Positions 47,203 to 55,782 of a stretch of 64,000 nt of DNA are shown piece by piece; position 1 is the stretch's first letter, and each line of letters opens with the position of its first letter. Origin of the DNA: CBFDBF01 sp050287965 (GTDB taxonomy: Bacteria > Pseudomonadota > Gammaproteobacteria > Chromatiales > Chromatiaceae). The position numbers and the translations under genes were made by a program. A model generated the notes under the pieces. It had not been told where the DNA came from, made no database searches, and saw only the letters and a list, made by a program, of their open reading frames with translations. Where the stretch lies: positions 9,033 through 73,032 of the forward strand of contig JBNKCX010000043.1 in NCBI GenBank assembly GCA_050287965.1. The letters run 5' to 3'.

Positions 47203-47841
47203 TCAGCCGTTTACGGACGCATCCTTCGCCGCGGCCCCGTTGGCGATATACCCCTGTTCACGAAGATAAGAGAGCACCTGCTCCGCGCTCTCGTCCAGGG
47301 AAAGCCTGTCTGTATCCACCACGATCTCGGCGTTTTCCGGCTCTTCATAGGGCGACGAAATACCGGTGTAGTTGGGTATAAGCCCGGCGCGGGCCTTGGC
47401 GTAAAGCCCCTTTACGTCCCGTTCTTCACACACCTTGAGACTGCAACGGCAGTAGACTTCGATAAAATCCCCCTCTGGCATGAGACCACGCACCCGTTGC
47501 CGGTCATGGCGGAACGGCGAGATGAAGGCGGTCATGGCGATAACCCCCGCCTCCATGAAGAGTTTCGTCATCTCTCCGATCCGCCGGATATTCTCTTTCC
47601 GGTCGTCCTCGGTGAAACCGAGATCGGAACAGAGTCCGTGACGTACATTATCCCCGTCGAAGACAAAAGAACGACAACCCATTTCATGCAACCGCGCTTC
47701 CACCGCGTTGGCAAGGGTTGACTTGCCGGCGCCGGAAAGCCCGGTGAACCAAAGCACGAAACTCTTGTGACCGTTCATCTCCTGCCGCTTGGCGCGATCC
47801 ACCGCCTGCTGTTGCCAGACGACGTTACTGCTCTTCTCCAT
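47203..47841 (-). CDS. cysC: Adenylylsulfate (APS) kinase CysC
   Basis: Phosphorylates APS to PAPS, the donor for sulfotransferases and an intermediate of sulfate assimilation. It is 212 residues, with the Walker A loop GLSGAGKST at 34-42, VFDGDNVRHGLCSDLGF and FIEVYCRCSLKVCEERD. No other assimilation gene is near. It sits between waaF (abutting, no gap) and a strong terminator, which is an unusual place. PAPS supply for surface sulfation is a plausible role. Confidence 0.96.
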   Translation of the reverse strand: MEKSSNVVWQQQAVDRAKRQEMNGHKSFVLWFTGLSGAGKSTLANAVEARLHEMGCRSFVFDGDNVRHGLCSDLGFTEDDRKENIRRIGEMTKLFMEAGVIAMTAFISPFRHDRQRVRGLMPEGDFIEVYCRCSLKVCEERDVKGLYAKARAGLIPNYTGISSPYEEPENAEIVVDTDRLSLDESAEQVLSYLREQGYIANGAAAKDASVNG

Positions 47842-48873
47842 TCATTCTCCTTCTTCAGCAAGTTCCCTCAATGTTCGGGCAACCTGCTCCACCGATATTC
47901 CGGTAAGACAATTCAAATGCCCCTCCGGACATTCCCGTTTAAAACAGGGACTGCACTCCAGGCCCAGCCGCAAAATCCTGCTCCGCGGGTTGAGCGGCGG
48001 GGTAAATCCCGGATCAGACGATCCGTATATGGCCACCAGCGGCCGGTTAAGTGCCGCCGCCACATGCATCAGCCCGGAATCGTTACTGACTACTGTATCA
48101 ACCTGGGACATCAGATCTACAACCTGCGCCAGGGTGGTGCGTCCGCTGAGGTCCACACAACGGCCGGCGGCCCCCCGGTTAACCTCCGCGCATACGTCGC
48201 GGTCCTTCTCCGATCCGAACAGCCAGACCGACCATCCCAGGTCGCTCATCTCGGCGGCCAGTTCCCCGTAATACCGTTCCGGCCAACGCTTGGCCGGCCC
48301 ATACTCAGCCCCTGGGCAAAGCGCCAGAAGCGGGTGTTGCTGCCGCCGCAATCCCAGTGCATCCATCGCCGAGACCGCATCCGCGGCGTCCACCCGCAAC
48401 TCCGGCATCGGGATCTCCGGAACCCCGCCGAAATCGCCGGGATAGGCCAGTGCCACGAAGCGCTGCACGGTCATGGTCAGCCGCTCCTTGTTCAGGCGCC
48501 GGATATCGTTTATCAATCCGTAGCGCATCTCCCCGACCCAACCGGTACGCCTGGGGATCTTCGCCCAAAACGGCACCAGGGCCGATTTGAATGAATTGGG
48601 GAGCAGTATGGCCTGGTCATACCCCCGCTTCGCCAGAGAACGACCCAACCGCCGGCGGCCCCGCAGATCGAGCCGGCCATGCCCGAACGGCATATCGATG
48701 GCTTCCGCCACCTCCGGCATGCGTTGCAGCAACGGCCGGCTCCATCCCGGGGCAAGCACATCAATGGCACACCCCGGATTACGCCTTACCAGAACCTTAA
48801 ACAGGCTCTGGGCCATTACCATATCACCGACCCACGAAGGGCCTACCACCAGGATTCGGGAAACAGCGCTCAA
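47842..48873 (-). CDS. waaF: LPS heptosyltransferase II WaaF
   Basis: Adds the second heptose to the inner core (family GT9). It is 343 residues. ILVVGPSWVGDMVMAQSLF is the N-terminal signature; LCPGAEYGPAKRWPERYY and VSNDSGLMHVAAALNRP are the ADP-heptose-binding parts. It starts with TTG at 48873, nine bases after the zinc-finger gene, and abuts cysC. Confidence 0.95.
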   Translation of the reverse strand: MSAVSRILVVGPSWVGDMVMAQSLFKVLVRRNPGCAIDVLAPGWSRPLLQRMPEVAEAIDMPFGHGRLDLRGRRRLGRSLAKRGYDQAILLPNSFKSALVPFWAKIPRRTGWVGEMRYGLINDIRRLNKERLTMTVQRFVALAYPGDFGGVPEIPMPELRVDAADAVSAMDALGLRRQQHPLLALCPGAEYGPAKRWPERYYGELAAEMSDLGWSVWLFGSEKDRDVCAEVNRGAAGRCVDLSGRTTLAQVVDLMSQVDTVVSNDSGLMHVAAALNRPLVAIYGSSDPGFTPPLNPRSRILRLGLECSPCFKRECPEGHLNCLTGISVEQVARTLRELAEEGE

Positions 48874-48882
48874 ACGTAACTA

Positions 48883-49065
48883 TCAATCGGCCAGTTGATA
48901 ACGGGTACCGCAGTATGGACAGACCGCCGTTCCGGTCTTCAATGAAAGATAGACACGCGGATGCAGCGCCGCCGACTCGGTCTGCCGACCTGGGCAGCAA
49001 AGGGGCAGTTCAGCCGGCGACACCTTAACAATCCTCTCTTTCGATCGGGTAGCAGCCTCAGCCAT
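48883..49065 (-). CDS. Small zinc-finger domain protein (zf-CHCC type)
   Basis: A 60-residue protein with a C-terminal zinc site, HPRVYLSLKTGTAVCPYCGTRY, preceded by a CC pair near residue 23. The arrangement Cys, His, CX2C matches the zf-CHCC family, related to the NDUFS6 zinc domain. This small gene is often found beside waaF and ilvE in gammaproteobacteria. Its cellular role is unknown. Confidence 0.85.
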   Translation of the reverse strand: MAEAATRSKERIVKVSPAELPLCCPGRQTESAALHPRVYLSLKTGTAVCPYCGTRYQLAD

Positions 49066-49111
49066 GTATTCCTCCTGTAATCGGCGCTGAGAAGTTTCGC
49101 CGACGGTCGAT

Positions 49112-50035
49112 CTAGGCCAGGGTCAGCCAACCGGGGTTCTCATCCCGGCGACCGTGAACCTGGTCGAAGTAGAGCTGCTGCAGCCGCTCGGTGATGGGGC
49201 CGCGCCCGTTATTTCCTATGGGCCGGTTGTCCACTTCACGGATCGGCGTCACCTCAGCGGCGGTACCGGTGAAAAAGGCTTCGTCCGCGATGTAGACCTC
49301 ATCCCGGGTAATGCGCTTCTCCACCACCTGTATGCCCAGCTCTCTGCAGAGTTCCATCACCGTGTTTCGGGTGATCCCGTCCAGGGCAGAGGTAAGATCC
49401 GGCGTATAGACGACGCCGTTACGGACGATAAAAATATTCTCGCCGGAACCCTCCATGACATAGCCCTCCGCATCCAGCAGCAGCGCTTCATCGTAACCGC
49501 AATCCAGGGCCTCCTTCAGCGCCATCATGGAATTCATATAGTTGCCGTTGGCCTTGGCACGGCACATGGTGATGTTGACGTGGTGGCGGGTAAAGGAGGA
49601 AACCTTGATCCTGATCCCCTTCTCCAGCTCCTCTTCTCCCAGATAAGCTCCCCACTCCCAGGCCGCCACCATGGCATGGACCTGCAGATTATCGGCGCGC
49701 AATCCCATCCCCTCTGAGCCGTAGAAGCACATGGGCCGAATATACGCCGAGTCCAGACCGTTCTCTTTCACCACCGCCCGCTGTGCCTCGTTCAAGGTGT
49801 TCGCATCGTAAGGCATCGCCATGCCGAGGATGTGAGCGGAACGGAACAGTCGGTCGGTATGGTCCTGCAGCCGGAAAATGGCCGCGCCCTTGTCGGTTTT
49901 GTAGGCACGCACGCCCTCGAACACACCGGTCCCGTAATGGAGAGTGTGGGTAAGGACATGGATCTTGGCCTCACGCCAGGGCACCATCTCGCCGTCGAGC
50001 CAGATCACCCCGTCGCGGTCTGACATTGTCTGCAT
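49112..50035 (-). CDS. ilvE: Branched-chain amino acid aminotransferase IlvE
   Basis: A PLP enzyme that performs the last step of Leu, Ile and Val synthesis. It is 307 residues. HYGTGVFEGVRAYKT, the PLP lysine in AKANGNYMNSMMALKEA and EGSGENIFIVRNG are family signatures. The ATG at 50035 has GAGGGG six bases upstream. The order glnE-ilvE-zinc finger-waaF is conserved in Pseudomonas-like genomes. Confidence 0.96.
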   Translation of the reverse strand: MQTMSDRDGVIWLDGEMVPWREAKIHVLTHTLHYGTGVFEGVRAYKTDKGAAIFRLQDHTDRLFRSAHILGMAMPYDANTLNEAQRAVVKENGLDSAYIRPMCFYGSEGMGLRADNLQVHAMVAAWEWGAYLGEEELEKGIRIKVSSFTRHHVNITMCRAKANGNYMNSMMALKEALDCGYDEALLLDAEGYVMEGSGENIFIVRNGVVYTPDLTSALDGITRNTVMELCRELGIQVVEKRITRDEVYIADEAFFTGTAAEVTPIREVDNRPIGNNGRGPITERLQQLYFDQVHGRRDENPGWLTLA

Positions 50036-50172
50036 CGAAAACCCCTCAAGATAAGGGCCAAGGTTTCAGGGCCGAGGGCCCAGGAAAACCTAATTTGGCC
50101 GTTTTATTTCCAATTCACTCTAAACCGTTCAGATCAAGCACCGTGGTTCTCGTCCACCCACCTCGGTCCCTT

Positions 50173-53034
50173 CTATTCCATCAGGGATTGCCAGATTCCG
50201 CGCACCGCGGCGCGTTCTTCCGCCAATTCATCCCCGGCCACCACACTGGGCAACTCTCCCAGGGCGTTGCGGTGATATAAACTCCGAAATGCCCGGTAGG
50301 CATCCGCCAGCAGCCGGGCCGTTTCCCCGTCCAGGATCTCGTGCTTCGCCAACCCCTCCAGCAGACGGATATTGTCTGTCCAATCAAGCAGATCCGGGAA
50401 GCTGTGAGCCCATCGTAAAACCAAATATTGAACCATAAATTCGATATCGGCGATACCGCCGCGGCCCTGTTTCAGGTCGAATTCCCCCCCTTTCGACCGG
50501 TCCAGGGAGTCGCGCATCTTCTCCCGCATCTCCCTCACCTCACTCCGGAGCTTTTCCGGATCTCTTTCCCGCGACAGCACCTCACGACGAATTACCTGGA
50601 AACGCTCCGCCACCAGGGGATCGCCGACGATGGGCCGTGCTCGCAGCAGGGCCTGGTGTTCCCAGGTCCAGGCCTGCTCCCGTTGATACTGTTCAAATGT
50701 GGCCAACGACGCCACCAGCATGCCGGAGTTGCCGCTCGGCCGCAGCCGCATATCCACCTCATAGAGTAAGCCGGAAGAGGTGCGGGTGGTAAACATATGA
50801 ATCATGCGCTGCCCCAGCCTGACGAAGAACACGTCGTTGGCTGCCGGCCTCTCGCCGTCGGTCATGGCGTTCAGATCCTCGTTACCGTGCAGGAATACCA
50901 GATCGAGATCGGACCCGTACCCGAGTTCAATCCCGCCCAGTTTGCCGTAGGCAATGATCGCAAATCCCCTGCCGTCTCCAGGGATACCGCTGGGACGGCC
51001 ATGACGGGCGGTAAGATAGCTCCAGGCCATATCCAGTACCCGTGCCGTGGCCACCTCCGCGATCTCCGTAAGGTAGTCGCTCACCACCATCAGAGGGATA
51101 ACCCCGGTGATATCGGCGGCCGCCACCCGCAGCATATTGCTCTGGACGAACTGCCGCAGACGCTCCATCTGCTGTTCCAGATCTTCAGGGTCCACGGCGC
51201 CCAACAGCGTATCCAGTTCCGATTCCAGATCGGCGCGGCGCAGGGGAGAATAGAGACTGCGCGGATCCAGAAGTTCGTCCAGCAACAGGGGGGCCTGAGT
51301 AAGTTTATGGGCGATCCAGGGACTGACACTGCTCAGGCGAACCAGTTGCGAGAGGGCGATGGGACTCTCCACCAGCAGGGCGATATAGGCGGTGCGACGG
51401 GCAATGGCCTCCAACAGACCCAACACCCGCTGCAGCGTGATGTCGGGACTCTCTGCATCACCGATTGCCTTCAGCAACAGCGGCATCAGTTGATCCATCC
51501 GCTGCTGCCCCCGGGTCTCCATGTTGCGGCGGGAGCGGGAATTCCGGAAATCACCCAGCATCTTCAATGCCAGATCGGGCTCGGCAAAACCGCTCTCCCG
51601 TAACACCTCCCGGGCACCCTCCTGCATAATCTGACCCCGCCAGACGCTGAGCAGCAGTTGCTCCTCTTCCTCCTCCTGCCCACCGGCCTGCGGAGCGGCG
51701 AACACCTTATCGAAATGGCCCTGCACCCGCCGCCGGTGTCGCTCCAGGGCGGAGAAAAAGGCATCCCAATCAGCAAAACCCATGGAACGGGCCAGACGCC
51801 AGCGCCGCATCCCATCCTCGGGCAACAGGTGAGTCTGGCGATCCTGCCAGGCCTGGAGGCGATTCTCCACCAGCCGCAGAAATTCATACGCCTCTTTCAG
51901 CTCCCGTGCCAAATACTCCGGAAGAAGCTCCTTTTTTACCAGCAGATCAAGCACCGGCAGGATGGGGCGAATCTGCAGGTCCGGCTCACGCCCGCCGCGG
52001 ATCAACTGGAAAGACTGCCCGATAAACTCTATCTCGCGGATGCCGCCCGGACCCAGTTTGATGTTGTCGGCCATACCCTTGCGCTGCAGTTCGCGGCTGA
52101 TCAGCCGTTTCATATCCCGCAGGGATTCGATGGAACCGAAATCGAGATACCGGCGATAAACGAAAGGCCGCAGCAAAGCCATCAGGTGCTCGCCTTTCTC
52201 CTTATCCCCGGACACCACCCGCGCCTTGACCATGGCGTAACGTTCCCACTCCCGCGCCTGGGACTGGTAGTACTCCTCCATGGCATCGAAGCTCATGGCG
52301 AGCGGACCGGAATCACCGAAAGGTCTGAGCCGCGCGTCGACACGGAACACAAACCCATCCTCGGTCTGACTGTTCAGCGCCTTGATCAGCTGCTGACAAA
52401 GCCGGATGAAAAACTGCTCATTGGTCTGAGGCCGGCCCGCGTCCACCCGGCCGTGTTCAGGGAAGGCGAAGATCAGATCGATATCGGAAGAGAGATTGAG
52501 TTCCCTGGCCCCCAGCTTACCCATGCCGAGCACCACCAGCTTCTGCTGCTCTCCCCCCTCGTCGCGTGGAACACCATGCTTCTCCACTCCCCAGCGGTAG
52601 AGCAGTTGCGAAGCCTGGTCGATGGAAATATCGGCGAGTTCCGAAAGGTCTTCCAGAGTCTCCGCCAAAGGCGCCGTTTGCAGGATATCCCGCCAGATGA
52701 TGCGTATTATCTGATCCCGCCGGAAACGGCGCAGGACCCGGTGCAGTGCCGCTTCGTCCTCGACCCTCGCCAGCCTGTCCCGCAACGCCGACCCCATCTC
52801 CCCCGGCTGATAGGATCTGGCCAACACCCCGTCGGCGTTCAGGCCGGGTAACAGCTCCGGATCCCGCAGGCAGCACTGGGCCACATAATCGCTCGCCTCC
52901 CAGACCTGCCGCAGCTCCGACAGAAACGTCCCGGAAAGTCCCGTGGTCACCCCCGCGGCACCGGCCTGTTCAAGCCACTGCCGCCACTGCTCCTCCACCT
53001 GTACAGCGGGATCTATTGGTCCTTCGCCTTGCAT
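50173..53034 (-). CDS. glnE: Bifunctional glutamine synthetase adenylyltransferase/deadenylylase GlnE
   Basis: Controls glutamine synthetase by adding or removing AMP in response to PII and glutamine. The ATG at 53034 follows AAAGGG and gives 953 residues, close to the usual ~950. The N-terminal nucleotidyltransferase centre LSSDIDLIF is at about 182-190 and performs deadenylylation. The C-terminal centre YGSDLDLVF is near 705-711 and performs adenylylation. Both keep their paired Asp residues. It is divergent from truC. Confidence 0.97.
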   Translation of the reverse strand: MQGEGPIDPAVQVEEQWRQWLEQAGAAGVTTGLSGTFLSELRQVWEASDYVAQCCLRDPELLPGLNADGVLARSYQPGEMGSALRDRLARVEDEAALHRVLRRFRRDQIIRIIWRDILQTAPLAETLEDLSELADISIDQASQLLYRWGVEKHGVPRDEGGEQQKLVVLGMGKLGARELNLSSDIDLIFAFPEHGRVDAGRPQTNEQFFIRLCQQLIKALNSQTEDGFVFRVDARLRPFGDSGPLAMSFDAMEEYYQSQAREWERYAMVKARVVSGDKEKGEHLMALLRPFVYRRYLDFGSIESLRDMKRLISRELQRKGMADNIKLGPGGIREIEFIGQSFQLIRGGREPDLQIRPILPVLDLLVKKELLPEYLARELKEAYEFLRLVENRLQAWQDRQTHLLPEDGMRRWRLARSMGFADWDAFFSALERHRRRVQGHFDKVFAAPQAGGQEEEEEQLLLSVWRGQIMQEGAREVLRESGFAEPDLALKMLGDFRNSRSRRNMETRGQQRMDQLMPLLLKAIGDAESPDITLQRVLGLLEAIARRTAYIALLVESPIALSQLVRLSSVSPWIAHKLTQAPLLLDELLDPRSLYSPLRRADLESELDTLLGAVDPEDLEQQMERLRQFVQSNMLRVAAADITGVIPLMVVSDYLTEIAEVATARVLDMAWSYLTARHGRPSGIPGDGRGFAIIAYGKLGGIELGYGSDLDLVFLHGNEDLNAMTDGERPAANDVFFVRLGQRMIHMFTTRTSSGLLYEVDMRLRPSGNSGMLVASLATFEQYQREQAWTWEHQALLRARPIVGDPLVAERFQVIRREVLSRERDPEKLRSEVREMREKMRDSLDRSKGGEFDLKQGRGGIADIEFMVQYLVLRWAHSFPDLLDWTDNIRLLEGLAKHEILDGETARLLADAYRAFRSLYHRNALGELPSVVAGDELAEERAAVRGIWQSLME

Positions 53035-53206
53035 CACAGCCCTTTATTGGTCGCACCGTTTGCATGAAGATCCGAATTAAACCGAACCCATTCAATAATA
53101 AAGCGATCCTGTTACCGCTCCCAATCCCGCTATTTAAATCAGTCCCCGGGAGGAACTGATTGTAGAATAGGGCCCAATCCGTTGCCATGCTACCGCACGT
53201 CGTTCA

Positions 53207-53893
53207 ATGCCCACACTATCCATCCTCTACCGCGACGATTATTTCGTCGCCATCCACAAACCGCCAGGGCTGCTGGTGCACAGGACACGGATATCGGAAG
53301 ACACCCGCTTCGTTCTACAGATATTGCGGAATCAGATCGGCCAGTGGGTTTATCCCGTTCACCGCCTCGACCGGCCCACCTCGGGGGTGCTTATCCTCGG
53401 TCTCGATTCGGACTCCGCCCGGCTCCTGACCCGGGAGTTTGAAAACCGCCGGGTGGAGAAACGCTATCTGGCGGTGGTTCGCGGTTATACGGAGGAAAAG
53501 GGGGTTGTCGATTACCCGTTACAGGAAGAGACGTGGAAGGAACCGCAGGAAGCACTCACCCTCTACCGCAAACTGGAGCAGGTGGAACTTCCCTTCCCCG
53601 TTGGCCGCTACCGTACCGCCCGCTATTCGCTGCTGGAGATAGAACCGCGAACCGGCCGCATGCATCAGATCCGCAAACACATGAAACATATCTTCCATCC
53701 CATCGTGGGAGACACCACCCACGGTGACGGTAAACACAACCAACTGTTCCGGGAGGAGTTCGGGATACACCGGTTGCTGCTGGTCGCCACCGGACTCACA
53801 TTTCAGCACCCCTATACCGGAATAAATACGACCATCGAAACCAAACCGGAACCGGAACTAATCTCACTTTTCTCCCGATTCGAATGGAGATAA
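53207..53893 (+). CDS. truC: tRNA pseudouridine(65) synthase TruC
   Basis: Makes pseudouridine 65 in tRNA. It is 228 residues with ILYRDDYFVAIHKPPGLLVHR at the N-terminus (cited as residues 6-26) and the catalytic HRLDRPTSGVLI, whose Asp is the nucleophile. The spacing and length match E. coli TruC, not RluA or RluD, which carry an S4 domain. It is transcribed divergently from glnE and converges on an alcohol-dehydrogenase-family gene. Confidence 0.92.
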   Translation: MPTLSILYRDDYFVAIHKPPGLLVHRTRISEDTRFVLQILRNQIGQWVYPVHRLDRPTSGVLILGLDSDSARLLTREFENRRVEKRYLAVVRGYTEEKGVVDYPLQEETWKEPQEALTLYRKLEQVELPFPVGRYRTARYSLLEIEPRTGRMHQIRKHMKHIFHPIVGDTTHGDGKHNQLFREEFGIHRLLLVATGLTFQHPYTGINTTIETKPEPELISLFSRFEWR

Positions 53894-53977
53894 CGTCGTC
53901 GGCGCTAAAATATCAAACAGGCAAAGGTGGGCCGGCCGTAATCCTGGAAAGGGTTTCTCTCTTTAATCGAGAACTTC

Positions 53978-54955
53978 TCAGGTCCCGTTACCCGGCCCTG
54001 CCGTCACAACTATTTTTCCTTTAAAACGTCCCTCCCCGAAATAGCGGAAGGCATCCGCGGTCTTCTCAAGAGGAAAAGTCTTATCTATAACGGGCTTTAT
54101 TTTGCCCGCTTCAAAAAGCTCCAGGAGATACTGCGAGTCCTTGTTCGCCTTATAACCCACCATACGCATTCTGCAGTTCCTCAACAGCCTCCCGAACAAC
54201 ACCACCGGAAGCACTCGGGAAGTCTTGCCGCCGACCGTCACGTAGGTGCCATTCGGACGCAATGCGCGCCTATAGTCGAAAATCGAACGAGTTGTTTTTA
54301 CATCAAAAATAAGATCATATTGACGCCCGTTGTCGGTAAAATCCTCTTTTGTGTAATCAATGACATGATCCGCCCCAAGCTCTCGCATCATGTCCAGCTT
54401 CTCGGTACGATCCACCCCCGTTATTTCAACATTGAACAGTTTTGCGATCTGGATCGCTAGAGTACCGGTACTGCCTCCCCCGCCATTAATCAGGACTTTC
54501 TGCCCCGCACGTATCTTCCCATAGTCGATAAGACCCTGAACCGCCAGGTTGCCTCCGTGAGACAGACAGGCGGCTTCCTTAAAGGTCATGTTTCCGGGCT
54601 TAAGAACAAGGTCGTTTTCACTCGCGCTGACATACTCGGCGAAAGCACCCCAGCCGCCGGATGACAGATCGCCAAACACCTCATCCCCGACCTTAAATCC
54701 CTTGGCCTTTTTGCCGACCACCTCGATGCGGCCGGCAATATCACACCCGTGAATTTTCTCGTTTTTGGGTTTTGAAAAACCGCTGAATAACCGATACTCA
54801 TACGGCTTCCCCGTCAACGTATCCCAGTCCCAGGAATTCAAAGACACCGCATGAACCCTGACCAGGACCTTGTTTTCATCCAGGATAGGTATGGGGATAT
54901 TTTCCAGCCGCAGAACATCGGGCGAACCGTATTCGTGATAGACAATGGCTTTCAT
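53978..54955 (-). CDS. Zinc-independent alcohol dehydrogenase / quinone oxidoreductase family protein
   Basis: A medium-chain NAD(P)-dependent reductase of the quinone oxidoreductase branch. The ATG at 54955 starts the family N-terminus KAIVYHEYGSPDVLRLENIP (residues 2-21) and gives 325 residues; a GTG at 55030 would add 25 atypical residues. GCDIAGRIEVVGKKAKGFKVGDEVFGD and the NAD(P) motif NGGGGSTGTLAIQIAK are clear. The four structural-zinc Cys are missing. The substrate is unknown. No neighbour suggests a pathway. Confidence 0.87.
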   Translation of the reverse strand: MKAIVYHEYGSPDVLRLENIPIPILDENKVLVRVHAVSLNSWDWDTLTGKPYEYRLFSGFSKPKNEKIHGCDIAGRIEVVGKKAKGFKVGDEVFGDLSSGGWGAFAEYVSASENDLVLKPGNMTFKEAACLSHGGNLAVQGLIDYGKIRAGQKVLINGGGGSTGTLAIQIAKLFNVEITGVDRTEKLDMMRELGADHVIDYTKEDFTDNGRQYDLIFDVKTTRSIFDYRRALRPNGTYVTVGGKTSRVLPVVLFGRLLRNCRMRMVGYKANKDSQYLLELFEAGKIKPVIDKTFPLEKTADAFRYFGEGRFKGKIVVTAGPGNGT

Positions 54956-55057
54956 AATTATTTGTGCGTGCAGAATTGATTCAAGAGATATTTTGTGATG
55001 GCCTCCAATATTGGAAACCAATTTTTTCACACCTCGTTTTTTTGGTCTATACTTCTA

Positions 55058-55140
55058 ACCATGGAGGGGAAGTAACCATCCTCCACAAAGGACCCGCGAC
55101 CCCGTGGAGCAGCATGCACGAGGCCCACGCGGGTCTTTTA
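55058..55140 (+). ncRNA. Candidate small RNA with own promoter and terminator
   Basis: TATACT at 55048-55053 is a good -10 box; a transcript from about 55058-55060 would run to the T-run at 55136-55139. It would be ~80 nt with two hairpins. The first is TGGAGG (55062-55067) with CCTCCA (55080-55085) around a 12-base loop. The second is GACCCGCG (55091-55098) with CGCGGGTC (55128-55135), followed by TTTT. No Rfam family is recognised. A protein is unlikely, since the ATG at 55061 meets a stop after four codons. No clear -35 box is seen. Confidence 0.42.
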
Positions 55141-55303
55141 ATTCCCTGTTATTTTTTCCGATGCCGAAGCCTCGGCAAGAAAGCGCGAAATCCACGCACT
55201 TTCTATTCAGAAACAATCAGCCTCTATCCGTTTTTTGTATGGCCCGCATTGCCGAACCTAATACTTGGCTCTCAATCCTTTGCCGAATAGCCTTTTCAAT
55301 CCA

Positions 55304-55750
55304 TCATCGCGTGGAACGCAGCAATCTATCCAGATGATTCGCAAATTTCTGCCTTTCGCCCTGACTCAACGGCGGCGGTCCGCCCGTATGGATACCGCTT
55401 CCGCGAAGAGTATCCATGAAGTCCCGCATATTCAGCCGCGCCTTGATATTCTCCGGCGTATACAGCTCACCCCTTGGACTCAAAGCACGGCCTTGCCTGC
55501 TGATCACCTCGTCCGCCAATGGAATATCGCCCGTAATCACCAGATCGCCGGAGTCCATTCGCTTCACGATCTCGTTATCCGCGACATCGAACCCCGAATT
55601 CACCTGAACGGCCTTGATGTATCTTGAGGGAGGCACCTTGATAAACTGATTGGCCACAAACGTGGTCGTCACCTTTTCACGCTCTGCCGCTCTGAAAAGA
55701 ATCTCCTTGATCAAAACAGGACAAGCGTCCGCGTCCACCCATATATTCAT
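55304..55750 (-). CDS. YaiI/YqxD family protein (UPF0178)
   Basis: A 148-residue protein of unknown function from a PIN-related family. WVDADACPVLIKEIL at the N-terminus, VTTTFVANQF, DLVITGDIPLADEVI and the C-terminal GGPPPLSQGERQKFANHLDRLL (cited as residues 123-144) are characteristic. Conserved acidic residues suggest metal binding and possible nuclease activity. It follows deaD by 32 bp on the same strand and may be cotranscribed. Confidence 0.92.
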   Translation of the reverse strand: MNIWVDADACPVLIKEILFRAAEREKVTTTFVANQFIKVPPSRYIKAVQVNSGFDVADNEIVKRMDSGDLVITGDIPLADEVISRQGRALSPRGELYTPENIKARLNMRDFMDTLRGSGIHTGGPPPLSQGERQKFANHLDRLLRSTR

Positions 55751-55782
55751 GCCAACTCATCCTCGCAGACCACTTGGAAGCA

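Noticed and set aside
51658..52851. 397-codon plus-strand frame
   Set aside because: Antisense to glnE; no motif and no plausible start context.
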